A DNA stretch of 56,595 nucleotides from Pasteurellaceae bacterium LFhippo2. Lineage in GTDB: Bacteria; Pseudomonadota; Gammaproteobacteria; Enterobacterales; Pasteurellaceae. The translations under genes and the position numbers were made by a program. This document shows, in pieces, positions 18,891 to 28,187 of the stretch (its first letter is position 1; every line of letters begins with the position of its first letter). The notes below the pieces were generated by a model. That model saw only the letters and a list, made by a program, of their open reading frames with translations. It had not been told where the DNA came from and did no database searches. The DNA lies in NCBI GenBank assembly GCA_029852775.1, contig LEKJ01000029.1, forward strand, positions 1 through 56,595, in the 5' to 3' direction.

Positions 18891-20276
18891 TTAAATCGCT
18901 GTTTGAATAGTATTAACTACTTTGTTTATCGATCTTTCAATTTCATCTGTCCATTCAAATGAACAATTAATCCGTAGTCCATTTTTTTGTGACTGTCCAA
19001 CACTGAACAATGCACTTGGGCTAACGCTGATATTTTCTTTCAATAAACTTTGATAGACCTGCATACTATCGACTTGTTCTGGTAAGTTAATCCATAAGAA
19101 GTAGCCACTCTGATGATTTTCAATTACACAGCAAGCGGGCAGACTTTGGCGAAGATTTGCAAAAAAGGTTTTCTTATTCTTCTCTAAGGTTCGGCGCAAT
19201 TTACGCAAATGTTTTTCATAATGATGGTTTGAAATAAATTCAACCAACGCTTTTTGAATTAAAGGATTGGCTGAAATAGTACTCATCAATTGCAAATGCT
19301 GAATATGATCCGCAAACTGACCTGCATGAACCCAGCCAATACGGAAATTTGCCCCAAGGGTTTTAGAAAACGAAGAACAATGCAATACCCAGTTACCTTT
19401 ATCATAAGTTTTCATTGAAGATGGCTTCTGCCCACGATAGTAGAGTTCTTCATAAACATCGTCTTCGATTAAATAGATCTGATATTGATCGAGTAATTCC
19501 CCAATTCTAGCTTTTATCTCTTCACTCACAGTGAAACCTAGTGGATTATGGCAATTCAGCATAAACCAGCAGACTTTGATTGGATATTGCTGAATGGCTT
19601 GCTCAAAAGCATCAAGATCAAAACCTGTTTGGCTATTTTCGGGAATGGTTACCACTTTTAAACCTAGTTTTTCAGCAATTTGCCAAGCGCCATAAAAAAT
19701 GGTCTGCTGTAACAGAATGTAATCACCGGGTTTGGTTAATGCTTGTAGGGCAAGATTAAGCGCATCTAAACAGCCCGAAGTAATCACAATATCATCCGCT
19801 TGTGTGGGGATACCTTGCATTGTATAACGTTGTGCAATCAGCTTTTTTAATTCTGGATTACCTGAAAAATGTTGAATTTGATAGTTAGCAGGATTGCGAC
19901 TAATCTGCCCTAAAATTTGGGTTAATTTAGGCGGATTGAGAATATCATTACTCGGAAAAGGCGAACCAAGCGGAATGTGTGCCGATTGGGTTGCTTGCAA
20001 GTAATCAAATACCAGTGAGTTGATTTCGATTTGAGTGTTGAGATTGATCTGCTTTTCCACTTTGGCGCTAGTCGGTGCAACAAAGTAGCCACTTTTCTCA
20101 ATAGAATAGATAATTCCTTGAGCTTCTAATTCTTGATAGGCATTTAACACAGTCATTAAACTAAGCCCTGTACGTTGCACTTGGTCACGCAACGACGGTA
20201 ATTTTTGATGGGGATAGAGTTCCCCATTTTGAATAAGTTGTTTGATACTGTTAGTTAATTTGCTGTATTTATACAT
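18891..20276 (-). CDS. MocR-type regulator (GntR helix-turn-helix plus aminotransferase)
   Basis: 461 residues. Residues 1-75 are a GntR winged helix (QKLPSLRDQVQRTGLSLMTVLNAYQELEAQG). Residues 90-460 are a fold-type I aminotransferase with GCLDALNLAL, a YLIEDDVYEELYY segment and the PLP-lysine region SSFSKTLGANFRIGWV. It resembles E. coli YdcR. No ribosome site precedes the ATG; instead a 14-bp perfect hairpin abuts it, so translation may be leaderless or controlled. It is downstream of, and on the same strand as, the bd oxidase genes. The target genes and effector are unknown. Confidence 0.88.
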   Translation of the reverse strand: MYKYSKLTNSIKQLIQNGELYPHQKLPSLRDQVQRTGLSLMTVLNAYQELEAQGIIYSIEKSGYFVAPTSAKVEKQINLNTQIEINSLVFDYLQATQSAHIPLGSPFPSNDILNPPKLTQILGQISRNPANYQIQHFSGNPELKKLIAQRYTMQGIPTQADDIVITSGCLDALNLALQALTKPGDYILLQQTIFYGAWQIAEKLGLKVVTIPENSQTGFDLDAFEQAIQQYPIKVCWFMLNCHNPLGFTVSEEIKARIGELLDQYQIYLIEDDVYEELYYRGQKPSSMKTYDKGNWVLHCSSFSKTLGANFRIGWVHAGQFADHIQHLQLMSTISANPLIQKALVEFISNHHYEKHLRKLRRTLEKNKKTFFANLRQSLPACCVIENHQSGYFLWINLPEQVDSMQVYQSLLKENISVSPSALFSVGQSQKNGLRINCSFEWTDEIERSINKVVNTIQTAI

Positions 20277-20315
20277 AAATCAATCTCGGAATATTTAGCT
20301 GTCCGAGATTGATTT
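20277..20315. promoter_or_regulatory. Perfect palindrome at the MocR start codon
   Basis: AAATCAATCTCGGA and its exact complement (14-bp arms) flank 11 bases. It starts at the base next to the MocR ATG and ends 5 bases before the stop of the 39-residue gene upstream. No T run follows, so an operator for the adjacent regulator or a translation-control hairpin is as likely as a terminator of the oxidase operon. Confidence 0.6.
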
Positions 20316-20320
20316 TACCT

Positions 20321-20440
20321 TTAATAAGCGAAATATAACAGTGTCTTAAATAGACCTGCTATTACAGCTAAGCCCATAAAACCTGCAATCCACAGTAAAA
20401 TAAACCATTGATAAGATTGCAATTTGATATTTTTAAACAT
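20321..20440 (-). CDS. Small DUF2474-like subunit of bd-type oxidase
   Basis: 39 residues from ATG 20440 with AAGGA upstream, 17 bases after the oxidase subunit II stop. It begins MFKNIKLQSYQWFILLWIAG and continues as one hydrophobic helix (about 12-37). Length, a tryptophan-rich start, a single membrane span and position after a cyanide-insensitive-type cydAB pair fit the DUF2474 family, the small third subunit that plays the part of CydX/CydS. It is short enough to be missed by routine gene calling. Confidence 0.8.
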   Translation of the reverse strand: MFKNIKLQSYQWFILLWIAGFMGLAVIAGLFKTLLYFAY

Positions 20441-20457
20441 CGTTTTTTCCTTAGTTA

Positions 20458-21465
20458 TCAATGATAACCTTCATCACCGACTTTTACTTTGTCTCTAAAT
20501 ACCCAGTAAGAAAGTAGAGTATAAGCAAGAATAATTGGGATAAAAATCAATGCCCCCACTAAAGCAAATTGCTGACTTGTTTTAGGCGATGAAGCCTGCC
20601 AAATATCAATTGTTGGCGGCACAATATAAGGGAATAGGCTTAATACAAATCCCACAAAAGCAAGAACAACAAGCAATAAAGTATAAACAAAAGGGCTGAC
20701 ATCATTTTTGGTTTGGATTGCTTTCCAAATCATTGTGAAAACAGCAATACAAAGTAAGCCAATGATTAGCATATAAACTAAATTATCTGCCCAACGATGT
20801 TGAATTTGTTCGTTTATCATTGGAGTAAACAGTGCAACCCCAATAAAAATACCCGCAAGCAACATTAATAATTTGGGCATTAATGTGGATAATTTTCTCT
20901 GTAGATTGCCTTCATTTTTCATTACCAACCAGCTACAGCCTAATACTGCATACATAGCAACGACACCTAAGCCAACAAATAAGCTAAATGGACTAAGCCA
21001 GTCAAATGTATTGCCTGAAAAAATGCCATTCGTTGTTTCAATACCTTGAATAACAGCCCCTAAAATAACCCCTTGTAAGAAACTTGCAAGAATTGAGCCC
21101 CAAATAAATGCTTGATCCCAAAAGCCTTTGGTTCGATTAGCTTTAAAACGAAATTCAAAAGCCACGCCACGAAAAATCAATGCAATTGCCATTAAGGTAA
21201 TTGGCATATATAAAGCGGAAAGTACCGTTGCGTAAACAACAGGGAATGCCGCATATAAACCTGCACCGCCGAGTACCATCCAAGTTTCATTACCGTCCCA
21301 GACAGGTGCGACGGTATTCATCATAGCATCACGTTCATCGCTTTTCTTAATAAAAGGGAATAAGATCCCGATGCCTAAATCAAAGCCATCTAAAATGACA
21401 TAAATTAATACGCCTAGCCCGATAATTCCGAACCAGATGACAGCAGTATCTAAATTTTCAAACAT
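20458..21465 (-). CDS. Cytochrome bd-type ubiquinol oxidase subunit II
   Basis: 335 residues with about eight membrane spans. The N-terminus DTAVIWFGIIGLGVLIYVILDGFDLGIG and the WDGNETWMVLGGAGLYAAFP motif are typical of CydB/CioB. The shorter length than E. coli CydB (379) favours the cyanide-insensitive (CIO) branch. With subunit I it reduces oxygen at the inner membrane using quinol. The ATG overlaps the subunit I stop by one base (TAATG); a DUF2474-like gene follows. Confidence 0.93.
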   Translation of the reverse strand: MFENLDTAVIWFGIIGLGVLIYVILDGFDLGIGILFPFIKKSDERDAMMNTVAPVWDGNETWMVLGGAGLYAAFPVVYATVLSALYMPITLMAIALIFRGVAFEFRFKANRTKGFWDQAFIWGSILASFLQGVILGAVIQGIETTNGIFSGNTFDWLSPFSLFVGLGVVAMYAVLGCSWLVMKNEGNLQRKLSTLMPKLLMLLAGIFIGVALFTPMINEQIQHRWADNLVYMLIIGLLCIAVFTMIWKAIQTKNDVSPFVYTLLLVVLAFVGFVLSLFPYIVPPTIDIWQASSPKTSQQFALVGALIFIPIILAYTLLSYWVFRDKVKVGDEGYH

Positions 21466-22820
21466 TAGTGTTTCTCCAAATTCGGTGTTGAAGCAATAAA
21501 TTGTGGGCCTTTGAATAACATTTTCAGCATATAGAAAATGCCACTACCAAATACAATTGCATATACAATCACAAAGATAATCAACGTTAAACCAACTTGT
21601 TCCGCTGAAACCGTATGAGATAACGCATCTTTAGTGCGCATCACGCCATAGATAATCCACGGCTGACGACCTACTTCAGTCGTAACCCAACCAGCAAGTA
21701 GAGCAATATAGCCCGAAGGTGTCATTAAAAAGGCAAATTTATGGAACCAACTTGTTTCATAAAGTTTGTTACGTTTTCTTAGCCAAACAGACGCTAACGA
21801 CATCAATACCATTAACATACCTAAGCCAACCATCACACGAAAACTCCAGAATACAATTAACGCATTAGGGCGATCTTCAGGGGCAAAGTCTTTTAAACCT
21901 GTTACTTTACCTTCTAAGCTATGGGTTAGGATTAGGCTACCTAAATTTGGAATGGCGATTTCAAATTTATTACGTTCATTTTCCATATCAGGAATGGCGA
22001 ACAGTAGTAACGGCATACCGTGATCGTGGTTAGTATTCCAATGCCCTTCCATTGCGGCTAATTTTGCGGGTTGATGTTTTAAGGTATTTAGACCGTGCGC
22101 ATCGCCTGCAAAGGCTTGTGCAATCGACGTAAATAGCACCATCCATAAACCAAATGAGAAGGATTTTTTGATCAACTCATCACGTCTGCCACGAATTAAG
22201 TGCCAAGCTGCTGTACCAACGACTAATAATGCGGATACTAAAAATGCCGCAATCGCCATATGCACAAAGCGATAAGCAAATGACGGATTAAACACAATCG
22301 CCCACCAGTCTTGTGGAATGATAATGCCATTTTCAATAGTGAAACCTTGTGGGGTTTGCATCCAGCTGTTTGAAGACAAGATCCAGAACATTGAAATACA
22401 AGTCCCGATTGCCACCATTAACGTTGAAGCAAAGTGTGCTTTAGGACTTACGCGTCCCCAACCAAATAGCATAATGCCTAAGAAGCCAGCTTCTAAGAAG
22501 AAAGCACTTAATACTTCGTAGGTGAGAAGTGGGCCTGTAACACTGCCTGCAATACGTGAAAATTCGCTCCAGTTAGTACCGAATTGATAGCTCATCACCA
22601 CGCCCGAAACAACACCCATACCAAAGGCAATCGCAAAGATTTTTAGCCAAAATTTGAATAAATCTTTATAGATAGGGTTTTGAGTTCTTAACCAACGCCA
22701 CTCTAAAAATGCAAGAAAACAGGCAAGTCCGATTGACGTTGCCGGAAAAATAATATGAAAGGACACTGTAAAGGCGAATTGAATACGTGCCAACATCAGT
22801 GCGGTTAAACCGAGATCCAT
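21465..22820 (-). CDS. Cytochrome bd-type ubiquinol oxidase subunit I
   Basis: 451 residues. The N-terminal RIQFAFTVSFHIIFPA carries the haem-b595 histidine (His22), YEVLSAFFLEAGFLGIMLFGW the conserved Glu, and TEVGRQPWIIYGVMRT the GRQPW signature. The Q-loop is short, the hallmark of CIO/short-loop bd oxidases. It is the quinol-oxidising, haem-bearing subunit of a terminal oxidase useful at low oxygen or with inhibitors. It is the first gene of a three-gene operon. The 5' side holds an A+T-rich leader before the rapA terminator. Confidence 0.94.
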   Translation of the reverse strand: MDLGLTALMLARIQFAFTVSFHIIFPATSIGLACFLAFLEWRWLRTQNPIYKDLFKFWLKIFAIAFGMGVVSGVVMSYQFGTNWSEFSRIAGSVTGPLLTYEVLSAFFLEAGFLGIMLFGWGRVSPKAHFASTLMVAIGTCISMFWILSSNSWMQTPQGFTIENGIIIPQDWWAIVFNPSFAYRFVHMAIAAFLVSALLVVGTAAWHLIRGRRDELIKKSFSFGLWMVLFTSIAQAFAGDAHGLNTLKHQPAKLAAMEGHWNTNHDHGMPLLLFAIPDMENERNKFEIAIPNLGSLILTHSLEGKVTGLKDFAPEDRPNALIVFWSFRVMVGLGMLMVLMSLASVWLRKRNKLYETSWFHKFAFLMTPSGYIALLAGWVTTEVGRQPWIIYGVMRTKDALSHTVSAEQVGLTLIIFVIVYAIVFGSGIFYMLKMLFKGPQFIASTPNLEKH

Positions 22821-22957
22821 TTGTTACTCCTATAAAATAATATCGATGCTATTCTCTTATAGGCACAATGGAATGAAAATATATAGATTTACGAGAAAAA
22901 ACTATAACAGATTATAAAAATAGTTGAATAATTCTATTCCAAATTTAAATATAAATA

Positions 22958-23004
22958 ACAAGCGGTGAGATTTTGCAAAATTTTTACAAAATCTCACCGC
23001 TTGT
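22958..23004 (-). terminator. Inverted uptake-signal pair after rapA
   Basis: ACAAGCGGTGAGATTTTG and its exact complement (18-bp arms, 22958-22975 and 22987-23004) around an A+T-rich loop, 8 bases past the rapA stop. Two complete uptake-signal cores face each other. Confidence 0.8.
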
Positions 23005-23012
23005 AAAGTAGA

Positions 23013-25931
23013 TTACTCTTTATTACTCACAATCACTCGCAAGCTGTCTAAGCGCCAGTTTGCTTGTTCCAATTGGGCTAAAGATTCTGTTCTTAATTGC
23101 TCTAAGGCTTGAACTTCATCGGCACGGATATTTTTATTTACCGCTTGTAATGATGTTAAACGATGTAATTCCGCACTTAGCGTTTGATCGGCATTTTCTT
23201 TTGCTTGAGCAATTAATGCTTCCGCTTGTGGTGCGATTTTCGCTTCACCGAATGCAATTAACTTCTCAATATCTGCTCGCGCCATTTTCGCAATCTTATT
23301 CGCCATCTGCTTATTCACTGGTTTTAACTGCTTCTCTAAGCCAGCAAAGGATACTTGCGATGCCATATCATTGCCTTTTGCATCTAGTAAGACACGCACG
23401 GGTGTTGGCGGTAAGAAACGAGTTAGCTGTAGCGATTTTGGCGCTTGAGCTTCAACAATATAGATTGCTTCAAGTAGCAATGTTCCTGCTGGTAAGTTTT
23501 TATTTACTAGCAATGAAATCGCACTCTTACCAATATCGCCCGAAGTGATTAAGTCGATACCATTGCGGATCATCGGGTGATCCCACGTTAAGAACAACAC
23601 ATCTTCACGCATTAAAGCAAGTTCACGATCAAAGGTTACTGTATTACCTTCTTCCGCAAGGCCGGGGAAATCAGGTACAAGCATATGGCCTGTTGGAGTG
23701 ATCACAATGCTTTTTTCGCCTAAATCTTCCTGTTCTAAGCCGATTACATCAAAAAGATTTAGCGCAAAGTTGATCAATTTCGGGCTTTCATCTTGCTCTG
23801 CAATGGCTTGTGCTAATTGCTGTGCTGATTCGCCACCATTTGAATTTAATTCTAATAAGCGATCGCGTCCTTTTTCTAACTCTAATTTAAGCTGTTGTTG
23901 GCGTTTATAAGTCTGTTCTACAAACTGCTCAAATTCTTCACTGCGTTCAGGCTTTAATAAGAATTGATCAAGGGTCTCACCAAATTCACGGAATAAGGTT
24001 GCGCCCATTGGACAAGTTTCTTCAAAGGCATTTAAGCCACGATGATACCATTCTGCCAAAATCATCTGCGTTGAGTTATCAAAACACGGTACATAAATTT
24101 GAATATCGTGTTTTTGACCAATACGGTCTAAACGGCCGATACTTTGCTCTAATAAGTCAGGATTATCAGGTAAGTTAAATAGCACTAAATGGCGTGCAAA
24201 CTGGAAGTTACGTCCTTCAGAGCCGATACTTGAGCTGATAAGTACCTGTGCGCCTTCTTCTTGTTGAGCAAAGTAAGCTGAAGCTTTATCACGTTCTACA
24301 ATCGACATCTTCTCGTGGAATACCGCCGAACGAATTGCTTCTTTTTCACGTAGCACTTGCTCAAGTTGAATAGCCGTATCAGCCTGTTTACAGATAACCA
24401 GAATCTTCTCATCACGGTGATTTTTTAAGAAAGTGATTAACCACTCAATGCGTGGGTCAAAGTCATACCAAGTCGCATTTGGGTTCATACGTTGGAACAT
24501 ACGTTCTGGGTAGAGTAGATCCTCTTTCTTATTACCGCCGCCCATTAATCCCATCACTTTCAATGCGTTAGTATATTGGTTTGGCATTTCTAAGGTAATT
24601 TGGTTAAACACACGATGTGGGAAACCTTTTACCCCTTGGCGAGTATTACGGAATAACACACGGCTAGTCCCGTGGCGGTCGATTAATTCGCTAATTAGCT
24701 CTTGGCGCACTTCTAAACGTTGTTCTTCGCTGACATCAGTGGCATTAATAATGCGTAGCATCGGCTCAATATCTTCTTCTGATAAAAGCTCACTGATACT
24801 GTTTTGTTCTTGTACACTTAATGGTTTATCGCTTAATAGTGTTGTTACAGCATCCGCAACTGGCTGATACTGTTTTTGCTCTTCCACAAACGCAGAATAA
24901 TCATAGAAACGGTCTGAATCTAACAGCGATAAACGTGCAAAGTGGCTCTCTTGTCCAAGCTGTTCAGGGGTTGCGGTTAATAGCAACACAGATGGAATCT
25001 GTTTAGATAAGCTTTCTACAAATTGATAAGCAGTACTTGGTTCTTGTTCATTCCATTCTAAGTGATGAGCTTCATCGACGATTAACATATCCCATTCGCT
25101 TTCAAGAGCTTGTTTAGCACGAAGTGGGCTTTGTGCCAACCAGTCGATAGAGGCAATCACAAGAGATTCACTATCAAATGGATTTTCACTAATATCGGCA
25201 CCATCATCATCTTTTTTGCTGAAATCGGCACAACGTTCTTCATCAAATAGTGAGAAATTCAGGCTGAAACGGCGTAACATTTCCACTAGCCATTGGTGTT
25301 GTAAACTTTCAGGCACAAGAACAAGCACTCGATCAACACGACCAGAGAAAAGCTGTTGCTGTAGGATCATACCTGCTTCAATGGTTTTACCTAAGCCTAC
25401 TTCATCGGCTAACAAAACTCGTGGTGCAAGACGTTGGCCCACTTCTTTCGCAATATGTAATTGGTGTGGAATAAGACTCGCACGAATGCCACGCATACCG
25501 CGTAATTCTGATTGGAATTGTGCTTGTTGATGTTGAAATGCTCGGTAGCGCAACGCAAAACGATCGCTGCGGTCAATTTGCGCCGAGAATAGACGATCTT
25601 GTGGTTTACTAAAACTCACTTTATGATCTAGCATCATCTCTGGTAGTACGCTTTCTTCTTGTGTATCGACACGTTTACCCAGATAGATTGCCCCCCCTTG
25701 ATTTTCAACCACATCTTCAATATCTAATTGCCAACCTTCTTGGCTTGTTACTCGATCGCCTTTTTGAAATTGTACACGTGTTAATGGCGCAACTGCCACT
25801 GCGTAAACACGCTGTTCATCTGAGGCTGGGAATGAAATGGTCACCGTACGGTTATCCATTGCAGTCACAATCCCCAATCCTAAATTATTTTCGCTTTCAC
25901 TAATCCAACGCTGTCCAACGACAAAGCTCAT
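23013..25931 (-). CDS. rapA: RNA polymerase-recycling Swi2/Snf2 ATPase RapA
   Basis: 972 residues, the family length. N-terminal Tudor-like domains ([18 protein letters not shown]) precede the helicase lobes with [31 protein letters not shown] and [20 protein letters not shown]...[11 protein letters not shown] long C-terminal spacer and activation region follows. RapA binds core RNA polymerase and promotes its recycling after termination. Monocistronic, ended by a strong uptake-signal hairpin. ATG 25931 has a GGAAAG-like ribosome site. Confidence 0.96.
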   Translation of the reverse strand: MSFVVGQRWISESENNLGLGIVTAMDNRTVTISFPASDEQRVYAVAVAPLTRVQFQKGDRVTSQEGWQLDIEDVVENQGGAIYLGKRVDTQEESVLPEMMLDHKVSFSKPQDRLFSAQIDRSDRFALRYRAFQHQQAQFQSELRGMRGIRASLIPHQLHIAKEVGQRLAPRVLLADEVGLGKTIEAGMILQQQLFSGRVDRVLVLVPESLQHQWLVEMLRRFSLNFSLFDEERCADFSKKDDDGADISENPFDSESLVIASIDWLAQSPLRAKQALESEWDMLIVDEAHHLEWNEQEPSTAYQFVESLSKQIPSVLLLTATPEQLGQESHFARLSLLDSDRFYDYSAFVEEQKQYQPVADAVTTLLSDKPLSVQEQNSISELLSEEDIEPMLRIINATDVSEEQRLEVRQELISELIDRHGTSRVLFRNTRQGVKGFPHRVFNQITLEMPNQYTNALKVMGLMGGGNKKEDLLYPERMFQRMNPNATWYDFDPRIEWLITFLKNHRDEKILVICKQADTAIQLEQVLREKEAIRSAVFHEKMSIVERDKASAYFAQQEEGAQVLISSSIGSEGRNFQFARHLVLFNLPDNPDLLEQSIGRLDRIGQKHDIQIYVPCFDNSTQMILAEWYHRGLNAFEETCPMGATLFREFGETLDQFLLKPERSEEFEQFVEQTYKRQQQLKLELEKGRDRLLELNSNGGESAQQLAQAIAEQDESPKLINFALNLFDVIGLEQEDLGEKSIVITPTGHMLVPDFPGLAEEGNTVTFDRELALMREDVLFLTWDHPMIRNGIDLITSGDIGKSAISLLVNKNLPAGTLLLEAIYIVEAQAPKSLQLTRFLPPTPVRVLLDAKGNDMASQVSFAGLEKQLKPVNKQMANKIAKMARADIEKLIAFGEAKIAPQAEALIAQAKENADQTLSAELHRLTSLQAVNKNIRADEVQALEQLRTESLAQLEQANWRLDSLRVIVSNKE

Positions 25932-26384
25932 TTTTCTTTCCTCTTAAAACTACAAGTAGAATAAAAATTTATCATTTTATAAAAGGTAGACTATGGGCAG
26001 AGCGCCCATTCTACAGTTAATTATTTGAAGCGGTATTCTACTCTTTTGAAAGCGCAAGCGGTAGGATTATTGGAAAGATTTGAAAAGTTTATGTAAGGAC
26101 CGAATAATAGAATGGAACGTTTATACTCCCCTACAGAAAGATAATTACAGTATTATGTAGATGTTGCACAAATCGAAAATTTTGATTCCCTTAACTCTCT
26201 CCCTGTGGGAGAGAGACAGCGAAAATTGCGTTCAGCAATTTTTGCAGAGAGAGGGCTACAAGCGGTGATATTTTTGGGATATTTTACAAATTGCCCTCTC
26301 CCTGACCTACGGTCTATCCCTCTCCCGTAAGCGGGAGAGGATGTAATAAAATATTTTGTGCAGTTGCCACATAATCTCGGATAA
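25932..26384. other. Gene-free stretch with palindromes
   Basis: No gene was found between dgt and rapA. The stretch holds a small hairpin (ATGGGC/GCCCAT with GTAG...CTAC flanks, 25986-26014), a uptake-signal variant (GCAAGCGGTAGGATT near 26055), and the multi-hairpin element described separately. The reading frame across 26153-26443 runs through that element and is not credible as a gene. Confidence 0.7.
26185..26340. repeat. Multi-hairpin element, CTCTCTCC family
   Basis: Three hairpins: 26195-26215 (CTCTCTCCC arms), 26219-26244 (AAATTGC/GCAATTT), 26319-26340 (CCTCTCCCG arms). A complete uptake-signal core lies between the second and third (26258-26266). The block GGGAGAGAGACAGC, AAATTGC, TTCAGCAATTT, GCAGAGAGAGGGC is shared with the copy at 46194-46336, so this is a dispersed repeat. 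Confidence 0.8.
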
Positions 26385-27710
26385 TTACAACGTCTGATAC
26401 AGTTTAAACGCTTGTCCATCCGACATACTTGCAAGATAATCACAAATCACCCGTGGGCGTTTGTGTTCTTCAGTTTGGAGCCAACGTTGTGCGACAGGTT
26501 TTGGCAATAAACGAGCGGGATCGCAACTTAACATATCAAATAGATCCATTAAAATGCGTTGTCCTTTATATTCCACTCGTTGAGTGGTGACATCACAGAT
26601 AACATATTGATAAACAAACTCTTTTAGTACATCTAAAACTTGCTGAACATCATCAGGCAGAACAGCATTATAGCGTAATAGCGGTTCTTCAAATTCTGAA
26701 ATCTCTTGCCACTTAACATTAGTTACAAAATAATTTACCAATGCGCCGATCACGTCTTTACGCTCATAGCGATGAACAGAGAAAAGTTTGCTACTCATTT
26801 CTGGTAACATTTTTTGAATCCACTTATTTTCACACTTAGCAAATTCAATTTCGGCATTTTTCCACGATTGTGGCGTAACCATTCCGCCAACTATCGCATC
26901 TTCTAGGTCGTGAACACCATAAGCGATATCATCAGCTAATTCCATAATGCTACAATCTAAAGATTTATAGATCGTTTTATTTGGAAGTTGTGGATTATCG
27001 CTTGGAATAATTGAACAGAATACTGAACGATCTTTTTCTGAAAGTGGGGCTAGTACCCAATCAAAAAAACGTTTATCGTCGCGGAATAACCCTTTGCTTG
27101 TTTTCATATCATGTAAATTAATAAAACGAGCAGGCGTAATAGGCTTTGGTTCGCGTGGAGCTGTTTCATCGATCAATGCAGGATATTTAATAATCCCTAA
27201 CAATGTACGACGAGTCAAATTCATTCCGGCATTTTCGGTATAGGGCTCTAACTGAGTCATAATACGGAAAGATTGTGCATTACCTTCAAAACCGCCAAAA
27301 TCGCGCATTTTATAATTAAGCGCCATTTCGCCACCGTGACCAAATGGCGGATGACCTAAATCGTGAGCAAAACAGAGTGATTCAATTAAGCTACGAGAGG
27401 GGAGTAAAGCGGTAAGATTTTCACTGAAATTTGCAAATTTCTGGTCAGAACAGACCGCTTGGAATCCTGTTTTATCTTCGCCAAGTTTAGCACGTAAGCT
27501 ACTACCGATCTGAGCAACTTCAAGGGAATGGGTTAAGCGTGTACGATAGAAATCATCTTCGCCTACCGCATGGATTTGCGTCTTTGACTGCAAACAGCGA
27601 AAGGCTTCGGAATGTAAAATTCGCCCACGATCCCGTTGGAATGGCGAGCGATGATCTTGTTCACGTTTTTTATCCGCTAAAAAGCGTTCTGTCCAAATTT
27701 CTGCAACCAT
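26385..27710 (-). CDS. dgt: dGTPase-like HD-domain triphosphohydrolase
   Basis: 441 residues. HD-domain metal ligands are visible in RTRLTHSLEVAQIG (His61) and FAHDLGHPPFGHGGE (His116, Asp117). Members remove triphosphate from dNTPs, and some protect against phage. Residues about 84-104 (QAVCSDQKFANFSENLTALL) are encoded by an in-frame uptake-signal-like inverted pair (about 27410-27470), a likely lineage-specific insertion. The ATG directly follows the greB TAG. Third gene of a kdsD-greB-dgt operon. Confidence 0.9.
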   Translation of the reverse strand: MVAEIWTERFLADKKREQDHRSPFQRDRGRILHSEAFRCLQSKTQIHAVGEDDFYRTRLTHSLEVAQIGSSLRAKLGEDKTGFQAVCSDQKFANFSENLTALLPSRSLIESLCFAHDLGHPPFGHGGEMALNYKMRDFGGFEGNAQSFRIMTQLEPYTENAGMNLTRRTLLGIIKYPALIDETAPREPKPITPARFINLHDMKTSKGLFRDDKRFFDWVLAPLSEKDRSVFCSIIPSDNPQLPNKTIYKSLDCSIMELADDIAYGVHDLEDAIVGGMVTPQSWKNAEIEFAKCENKWIQKMLPEMSSKLFSVHRYERKDVIGALVNYFVTNVKWQEISEFEEPLLRYNAVLPDDVQQVLDVLKEFVYQYVICDVTTQRVEYKGQRILMDLFDMLSCDPARLLPKPVAQRWLQTEEHKRPRVICDYLASMSDGQAFKLYQTL

Positions 27711-28187
27711 CTATTTTTCGTACCAGATGTTATTGATATAAAGGGTAACTTTGCCTGCTGGGGTATCGACAACTATTTCATCATCAATAGATTTACCGAT
27801 CAAAGCACGGGCTACAGGGGAATCAATTGAGATCCACTGTTTAGCGGGATCGAATTCATCACAGCCAACAATGCGATATTGTTTGATTTCACCTTCTTCA
27901 TTTTCCAACTCAACCCAAGCACCAAAAAATACTTTGCCTTCTTGGTTAGGATGATAATCAACAAGTTGTAATACTTCCAAGCGCTTAGAAAGAAAACGTA
28001 CACGGCGGTCGATTTCTCGTAGGCGACGTTTACCGTAGATATATTCAGCATTTTCACTACGATCGCCAAGCGCAGCCGCATCTGACACGGCTTGGGTTAC
28101 TTTTGGGCGTTCATCTTTCCACAAGAATTTCAACTCTTGATCAAGGGCTTGCCAACCCGCACGGGTAATATGATTTGATTTTGCCAT
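27711..28187 (-). CDS. greB: Transcript cleavage factor GreB
   Basis: 158 residues. The N-terminal coiled coil (ITRAGWQALDQELKFLWKDERPKVTQAVSDAAALGDRSENAEY) carries the acidic tip that reaches the RNA polymerase active site, and the C-terminal FKBP-like domain ends in DTPAGKVTLYINNI. It rescues backtracked polymerase by stimulating RNA cleavage. GreB rather than GreA is indicated by the more basic RRLREIDRRVRFLSKRL surface and position. The start overlaps the kdsD stop by one base (TAATG). Confidence 0.93.
   Translation of the reverse strand: MAKSNHITRAGWQALDQELKFLWKDERPKVTQAVSDAAALGDRSENAEYIYGKRRLREIDRRVRFLSKRLEVLQLVDYHPNQEGKVFFGAWVELENEEGEIKQYRIVGCDEFDPAKQWISIDSPVARALIGKSIDDEIVVDTPAGKVTLYINNIWYEK

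Noticed and set aside
18891-20276. PdxR-type regulator of vitamin B6 synthesis
   Set aside because: MocR architecture fits, but no pdxS/pdxT genes lie next to it and the sequence is closer to YdcR.
26153-26443. Minus-strand open frame of 96 codons
   Set aside because: It runs through the palindromic element and into the dgt 3' end, has no ribosome site and no recognisable protein features.
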